A stretch of DNA of 6,656 nt, taken from NCBI GenBank assembly GCA_943913905.1, contig CALTZZ010000122.1, positions 1 through 6,656 of the forward strand, read 5' to 3'. Under the pieces are notes generated by a model. That model saw only the letters and a list, made by a program, of their open reading frames with translations, was not told where the DNA came from and ran no database searches. Each line of letters begins with the position of its first letter. The first letter of the stretch is position 1. The position numbers and the translations under genes were made by a program. The DNA is from an uncultured Dermabacteraceae bacterium. Its GTDB lineage: Bacteria; Actinomycetota; Actinomycetes; Actinomycetales; Dermabacteraceae. Below are positions 1 to 3,867 of this stretch, piece after piece.

Positions 1-53
1 TCGATATCACCGGTTTTGAAGACCGGGGCGCCCACCAGGACACGTACGCCTCC
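1..53 (-). tRNA. selC: Selenocysteine tRNA, anticodon TCA (5' half; cut by the left edge)
   Basis: This is the UGA-reading tRNA that carries serine and then selenocysteine to the ribosome with SelB. Read on the minus strand it begins at 53 with the 5' acceptor strand GGAGGCGT (53-46). Two linker bases follow. The D stem is an unusually long six pairs (GTGTCC at 43-38 with GGGCGC at 33-28, including G-U pairs) closing a four-base loop, TGGT. One base separates it from the anticodon stem CCGGT/ACCGG (26-22 with 14-10), which encloses the loop CTTCAAA with anticodon TCA at 19-17. An extended D stem, tiny D loop and TCA anticodon are hallmarks of bacterial tRNA-Sec, and the spacing matches E. coli selC base for base through the anticodon arm. 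The long variable arm, T arm and 3' acceptor strand lie beyond position 1, so their integrity cannot be checked. It is divergent from selD. Confidence 0.93.
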
Positions 54-60
54 GCCTACT

Positions 61-66
61 AATCTA
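61..66 (-). promoter_or_regulatory. Candidate -10 element for selC
   Basis: On the minus strand the hexamer TAGATT (66-61) fits the actinobacterial TANNNT -10 pattern. It ends seven bases before the first base of the mature tRNA at 53, so transcription would begin at or just upstream of the tRNA 5' end. No convincing -35 hexamer sits at the usual distance. This is inferred from position and pattern only. Confidence 0.35.
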
Positions 67-145
67 CCAGCGCAGGTCCCAAGCGCATGCCACAGTTGCC
101 CGTTGACACTGTCCTTGGTCCACGGTGCGTCCCGACTTGTGAGCG

Positions 146-151
146 TAGGCT
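146..151 (+). promoter_or_regulatory. Candidate -10 element for leaderless transcription of selD
   Basis: The hexamer TAGGCT matches TANNNT and is followed by six bases (TGATCC) and then the ATG at 158. A start site at the usual distance from a -10 would fall on or next to that ATG, giving a leaderless mRNA, which is common in actinobacteria. The absence of a Shine-Dalgarno sequence just upstream of 158 agrees with this. No -35 match is seen at 16-18 bases. Inference only. Confidence 0.35.
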
Positions 152-157
152 TGATCC

Positions 158-1183
158 ATGGCTACCAACGACGGATCCCCCACACCAGAAACCCCCGATT
201 TTTCGGCACTTCCACGCCTCACAACCATGGCTCATGGCGGAGGCTGCGCGTGCAAAATCCCACCGGGTGAGCTCGAAGACGCCGTCAAGTCGCTCACGGG
301 CCAGAAATTCGATTCCGTGATCGTGGGCCTCGACGACGGCGATGATGCCGCGGCCGTCCGCGTTCGCGACGATCTCGCTGTGCTCTCCACCGCGGACTTC
401 TTCACCCCCGTCGTTGACTCCGCTTACGACTGGGGCCGCATTGCCGCCGCCAACGCGCTCTCCGATATTTACGCGATGGGCGGCGAGGCCGTCGTAGCGA
501 TCAACCTCGTGGGTTGGCCGCGGGAAAAACTTCCCATGGAGCTGCTCAGCGAAGTGCTACGCGGTGGCATGGACGTGGCCGGTTCCGTCGACGTCCCGGT
601 CATTGGCGGGCACAGTGTTGACGACCCCGAACCCAAATATGGCATGGCTGTCACGGGCGTGGCACACCCCGACAAGATTCTTCGCAACGATGCTGCCGAA
701 GCGGGACTCCCCCTCACCCTCACCAAACCCATTGGCGTGGGCCTGCTCAACAACCGTCACAAGTCCACGGGGGCCAGCCTCGACGAAGCGATTCAGTGGA
801 TGACGACTCTCAACCGTGACGCCGCACGCGCCGCCCTCACGTCGGGTGCGAAGGCCGCCACCGACGTCACCGGTTTCGGGCTCCTCGGCCACCTCCATAA
901 GATGATGCGTGCCTCCGGCGTGGGTGCTGTCATCGACCGTTCGGCCGTCCCCGCCATCGACGGGGCCCTCGATGCACTGGCCGACGGCTTCATCTCCGGC
1001 GGTACGCGACGCAACCTTGACTGGGTCCGCCCCCTCATCACCGCCGGCTCCGGCATCACGGAAGAAGACCTCCTCTTCCTCGCCGATGCCCAAACCTCCG
1101 GCGGCCTCCTCGTTGTGGGTGAAGTCCCCGGCTTCCCCGTCATCGGTGAAACCGTTGCCGGCAGCGGTGTCACGGTCCGATGA
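158..1183 (+). CDS. selD: Selenide, water dikinase (selenophosphate synthetase), Cys form
   Basis: SelD makes selenophosphate from selenide and ATP, the selenium donor for Sec-tRNA synthesis in the cytoplasm. The protein has 341 residues, close to E. coli SelD (347). The catalytic glycine-rich segment HGGGCACK holds Cys30 and Lys33, equivalent to E. coli Cys17 and Lys20. The first cysteine is the position that is selenocysteine in some SelD proteins, so this enzyme does not itself need Sec. Metal/ATP-binding acidic residues are present in GDDAA (62-63), STADFF (Asp80), SDIYAMGG (Asp103) and TDVTGFGLLGH (Asp236). GGHSVDDPEP (150-159) and DAQTSGGLL (310-318) are also family signatures. An in-frame TGA at 152-154 makes 158 the first possible start. 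Met24 (227) would lose the conserved RLT just before the catalytic loop. There is no clear ribosome binding site. The stop overlaps the next gene as ATGA, so the two are probably cotranscribed and translationally coupled. Confidence 0.96.
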   Translation: MATNDGSPTPETPDFSALPRLTTMAHGGGCACKIPPGELEDAVKSLTGQKFDSVIVGLDDGDDAAAVRVRDDLAVLSTADFFTPVVDSAYDWGRIAAANALSDIYAMGGEAVVAINLVGWPREKLPMELLSEVLRGGMDVAGSVDVPVIGGHSVDDPEPKYGMAVTGVAHPDKILRNDAAEAGLPLTLTKPIGVGLLNNRHKSTGASLDEAIQWMTTLNRDAARAALTSGAKAATDVTGFGLLGHLHKMMRASGVGAVIDRSAVPAIDGALDALADGFISGGTRRNLDWVRPLITAGSGITEEDLLFLADAQTSGGLLVVGEVPGFPVIGETVAGSGVTVR

Positions 1184-1638
1184 GCGACGCGCACACCCAA
1201 GGAGCACCCGAAGACCCGCAATCGTTTTACGACGCCGTCGGTGGAGAACCACTGTTCCGCCAGCTCGTGGAGTATTTCTACGACGGCGTCAAAGATGACC
1301 CTTTGCTCCACCCAATGTATCCCGAGGACGACCTCGACGGGGCTAAGCATCGGCTCGCTACGTTCCTCATGCAGTTTTGGGGTGGTCCCAAAACCTACGG
1401 TGAAGAGCGGGGACACCCGCGATTGAGGATTCGGCACGCGCCATTCGCCGTGTCACCGGCAGCGCGCGATGCCTGGCTGCATCACATGCGTGCTGCCCTC
1501 GACTCGATCGAGATCGCGCCCCTGCATGAGGAAATGCTCTGGGACTACCTCCAGCGAGCCGCCCATTCCCTCGTCAACACACACGACGGCGGACCTGCCC
1601 CTGCTGCGGGGCAGCCGATCCCAGGACGGCTCAGCTAA
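1180..1638 (+). CDS. glbO: Group II truncated haemoglobin (trHbO type)
   Basis: This is a small cytoplasmic haem protein of the 2-on-2 globin fold. The family binds O2, NO, CO and sulfide, with proposed roles in detoxification or redox protection. The 152-residue product aligns by eye with Mycobacterium tuberculosis GlbO from QSFYDAVGG (14-22) to AAHSLVNT (127-134). Equivalents of the key residues are visible: Tyr34 (B10), Tyr47 (CD1, in YPEDDL), proximal His86 (F8, in RHAPF) and Trp99 (G8). The WGGP (67-70) and GHPRLR (78-83) motifs are intact. M. tuberculosis Tyr55 is replaced by Phe66. About 12 extra N-terminal residues and a Pro/Gly/Ala-rich C-terminal tail of about 18 residues lie outside the globin core. 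The ATG overlaps the selD stop as ATGA with no evident Shine-Dalgarno sequence of its own, suggesting reinitiation after selD. The family call is firm, but the physiological ligand is unknown. Confidence 0.93.
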   Translation: MSDAHTQGAPEDPQSFYDAVGGEPLFRQLVEYFYDGVKDDPLLHPMYPEDDLDGAKHRLATFLMQFWGGPKTYGEERGHPRLRIRHAPFAVSPAARDAWLHHMRAALDSIEIAPLHEEMLWDYLQRAAHSLVNTHDGGPAPAAGQPIPGRLS

Positions 1639-1712
1639 CCCCTGAACCCAGCGGGCGCATTGCAGGCAGGCACCACACGCGGTGAGCCCACGTCACAACC
1701 GCTCCGCACATC

Positions 1713-1762
1713 AAAACGCCCCGACCGCTCCCCTCCGATTAGGAGAGTGGTCGGGGCGTTTT
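1713..1762. terminator. Bidirectional intrinsic terminator between convergent operons
   Basis: A perfect 14-base inverted repeat, AAAACGCCCCGACC (1713-1726) and GGTCGGGGCGTTTT (1749-1762), encloses a 22-base interior. Within this, CTCC (1733-1736) can pair with GGAG (1742-1745) around the loop GATTA, extending the hairpin. The G+C-rich stem is flanked by A4 on the left and T4 on the right, so each strand gives a stem followed by a short U run. It lies 75 bases after the glbO stop and 22 bases after the fdhC stop, where it can end both converging transcripts. The rest of the 145-base gap (1639-1712 and 1763-1783) shows no gene or other signal. Confidence 0.9.
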
Positions 1763-1783
1763 CAGTCTTCTGAACAAAACCTC

Positions 1784-2890
1784 TTAGGACTCGGGGCCCG
1801 TCACGATCGAGTCGTGGACGATCCCCTTCGCACGGCGCTTCGCCAAACGATCCTTTTGAGGGATAACCGTGTACTTCGGGTCGCGTGCCGATTCGAATCC
1901 TGCGTCGAGGATGCCGAAACGAGTCAGTGCACTTGCTGTGGCGAGGCATGCGCCAGACGCAATGGCAATCGCACGATGCTTGCGTGCGAACAAGCCCGTC
2001 ACCGCGCCAGCGATGAGGAACTTCTCTGCCAGATGCATCTTCTTGCCGGCCTTGCCCTTTTCGAGCGGTTCCCATTCAACCGGGTGCATTTCCTTCTTCA
2101 TCGCCTTGAGCGACAGCATGTCACCGGCCACGCCCACGAGCGCGAGGTTACGAACCGGGCCGTTCTCGCTCACGGGAGACATGATCATCGACATGCCCGA
2201 CGCTGCCAACGTGGCAGACGAGGCGAACAGGAACGGAAGACTCCGCTTTGCACCGTTCCAGGACGGTAACGACGAGTCACCAAGCAGCACAGCGGTGTAC
2301 ACGGCGAGCGGGCCACTCGTCACGGCCTGGCCGTATCCGGCAGGACGTTCGAGCGCACGGGCAAGGGAACGCAGCGGCCCCAGGGGAAGCTTCTCCCCCA
2401 TGATGCGGTCCAGCTCGTTCGCGAACGTGAATGCTGCAGCCATGCCATTTGCCGTGAGGATCCACGTACCCATGTTCATGGGGCTCGACGGTTTGAAGGT
2501 GCGCATCATATTGAGGAAGCGCTCCGGTCGTCCAAGGTCAGCAATGAGCGACACCGTACCGACGCCAAGAGCCACTACCGAACCGATGCGCGCATTCTTC
2601 CGGAGGATCTCACGGTCCGTGAGATCCGCACAGAACGCGATCAAACCACTGGCACCAGCCACGCCACCGACGAACAGGTACACGCCAATCGGGTATTCCC
2701 ACGGCGGAGCTTTGACGATCTGCCGACCGTAGTAGCTGGAGAACTGGACGTCATCTACCATCGGCATTTCCCGGCTGCCGTCTTGGCCACCTTTGCGGGG
2801 GCCCGACGGCTTTGAGGGATCGATGTTCTTCCGACGCTTACCGCCGCCGCTGTGCGGTGGACGGTACTGATCGAACTCGTTCGAGCTCAC
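1784..2890 (-). CDS. fdhC: NrfD/PsrC-like membrane subunit of formate dehydrogenase
   Basis: This integral membrane subunit should pass electrons from the iron-sulfur subunit to (mena)quinone. The 368-residue protein begins with about 60 hydrophilic, Gly/Lys/Arg-rich residues, then SYYGRQIVKAPPWEYPIG (52-69). About eight hydrophobic segments follow, near 66-87, 103-118, 141-158, 186-204, 218-236, 246-262, 288-303 and 306-326. The NrfD-family signature DLGRPERF...RTFKPSSPMNMGTW (118-143) lies between the second and third. It lacks the layout of FdnI, the dihaem cytochrome b of E. coli FDH-N, and was called by the NrfD signature. The start is GTG at 2890, supported by GGGAGG at 2902-2897, six bases upstream. 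The GTG overlaps the fdhB TGA (GTGA, four bases shared), which implies translational coupling. The N-terminal tail probably lies in the cytoplasm or periplasm; its side cannot be settled here. The gene symbol follows operon position and is not unique in the literature. Confidence 0.88.
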   Translation of the reverse strand: MSSNEFDQYRPPHSGGGKRRKNIDPSKPSGPRKGGQDGSREMPMVDDVQFSSYYGRQIVKAPPWEYPIGVYLFVGGVAGASGLIAFCADLTDREILRKNARIGSVVALGVGTVSLIADLGRPERFLNMMRTFKPSSPMNMGTWILTANGMAAAFTFANELDRIMGEKLPLGPLRSLARALERPAGYGQAVTSGPLAVYTAVLLGDSSLPSWNGAKRSLPFLFASSATLAASGMSMIMSPVSENGPVRNLALVGVAGDMLSLKAMKKEMHPVEWEPLEKGKAGKKMHLAEKFLIAGAVTGLFARKHRAIAIASGACLATASALTRFGILDAGFESARDPKYTVIPQKDRLAKRRAKGIVHDSIVTGPES

Positions 2891-3867
2891 TTCTCGCCTC
2901 CCAAGAATGCCAGGGCCGTTGCGGCAATCATGCCTGCCGCAGCGACGGCAGCAGTCGCATACATTGCCGGTAGATCCATCGTGCCCACGCGAGGGTCCGG
3001 CGGGAGGCCGTACACCTCGGGCTCATCAAGAATCAGGAAGACTGATCCGAGGCCGCCAACACCGTCGTTACTGTTCGCACCGTACAGACGGGCTTCGGTC
3101 ATGCCCTGATCGTGAAGTTCCTTCACGCGAGCCTTCGCCTTGGCCACCATGTCATCACGGTCCCCGAACTTAATCGACGTCGTCGGGCAGGCCTGAGCAC
3201 ACGCGGGAGTCTGGCCGTCCTTCAATCGGTCGTAGCACAGCGTGCACTTGTTCGCGGTTCCCTTGTTGGGGATGTCCTGGTCCAAGTGCGGGCGATCATC
3301 ACGATCGGTCTTCGGGCTCACCGTGCCATCGTCACGACGCTCGATCACGCCGAACGGGCAGGTGTACACGCACGTGCCACAGCCGTTGCAGACGTCGGCC
3401 TGCACCACGACCGTGCCGAACTCGGTACGGAAGAGCGCACCGGTGGGGCAGGAATCGAGGCAGCCCGCCTGCGTGCAGTGCTTGCAGACGTCAGAGGCCA
3501 TGAGCCACCGGAACTCCGGCGTGTCCTTCGGCTGCTGGTCGACGGCCTTCTTAGGACCGATCGACGGCATGCCGAGGCTCACGAGCTTCTTGCCCGATTC
3601 ACGGGCCTGCTCGATCCGCTCCTGGCCCTGCTCCACGAACGCGACGTGACGCCACGTGTTCGCGCCTAGCGACCCCGTGTTGTCGAACGACGAACCCAGC
3701 AGTTCAAAGTTTCCATCCTGCGGGTTGTGGTTCCATTCCTTACACGCAACCTCGCAGGCCTTACAACCGATACAAATCGAGGTATCGGTAAAGAACGCCT
3801 TGCGTTCATGCGTATGCTCCCAACCCGAATCAACGATCGGGTCAGTATCTCCAATGAGCTGTGTCAT
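2887..3867 (-). CDS. fdhB: Formate dehydrogenase iron-sulfur (beta) subunit, four [4Fe-4S] clusters
   Basis: This is the electron-transfer subunit linking the molybdopterin subunit to the membrane quinone site. The 326-residue protein resembles E. coli FdnH. It has sixteen cysteines in ferredoxin-type groups: 32/35/38/42 (CIGCKACEVAC), 128/131/136/140 (CKHC...CLDSCP), 160/163/166/170 (CNGCGTCVYTCPFG) and 208/211/223/227 (CTLC...CAQACP). Together these provide ligands for four [4Fe-4S] clusters. A hydrophobic stretch at about 299-322, rich in Ala, Met and Ile, is a probable single membrane anchor, as in FdnH. No N-terminal signal peptide is visible, so the protein would reach its site together with the alpha subunit. 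The ATG at 3867 shares its A with the fdhA stop (TGATG), and an AGGGG-like Shine-Dalgarno lies within the end of fdhA. The stop overlaps the fdhC start by four bases. Confidence 0.95.
   Translation of the reverse strand: MTQLIGDTDPIVDSGWEHTHERKAFFTDTSICIGCKACEVACKEWNHNPQDGNFELLGSSFDNTGSLGANTWRHVAFVEQGQERIEQARESGKKLVSLGMPSIGPKKAVDQQPKDTPEFRWLMASDVCKHCTQAGCLDSCPTGALFRTEFGTVVVQADVCNGCGTCVYTCPFGVIERRDDGTVSPKTDRDDRPHLDQDIPNKGTANKCTLCYDRLKDGQTPACAQACPTTSIKFGDRDDMVAKAKARVKELHDQGMTEARLYGANSNDGVGGLGSVFLILDEPEVYGLPPDPRVGTMDLPAMYATAAVAAAGMIAATALAFLGGEK

Noticed and set aside
103..108. TTGACA, a perfect -35 consensus on the plus strand before selD
   Set aside because: No acceptable -10 lies 16-18 bases downstream (the positions read about TGCGTC). 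The TAGGCT at 146-151 is too far away to pair with it.
227..229. Met24 as an alternative selD start
   Set aside because: It would drop the RLT segment conserved just before the catalytic glycine-rich loop, and it also lacks a clear ribosome binding site.
557..1252. A 231-codon minus-strand open frame under selD and glbO
   Set aside because: selD and glbO are both recognised with their catalytic or haem residues on the plus strand, so this is a shadow.
1639..1712. A small gene or RNA between glbO and the terminator
   Set aside because: No start with a ribosome binding site, no promoter and no conserved fold could be seen. It looks like ordinary 3' untranslated sequence.
1869..2732. A 287-codon plus-strand open frame opposite fdhC
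   Set aside because: It is antisense to the NrfD-like gene, has no recognisable domain and would have to be read through the convergent terminator.
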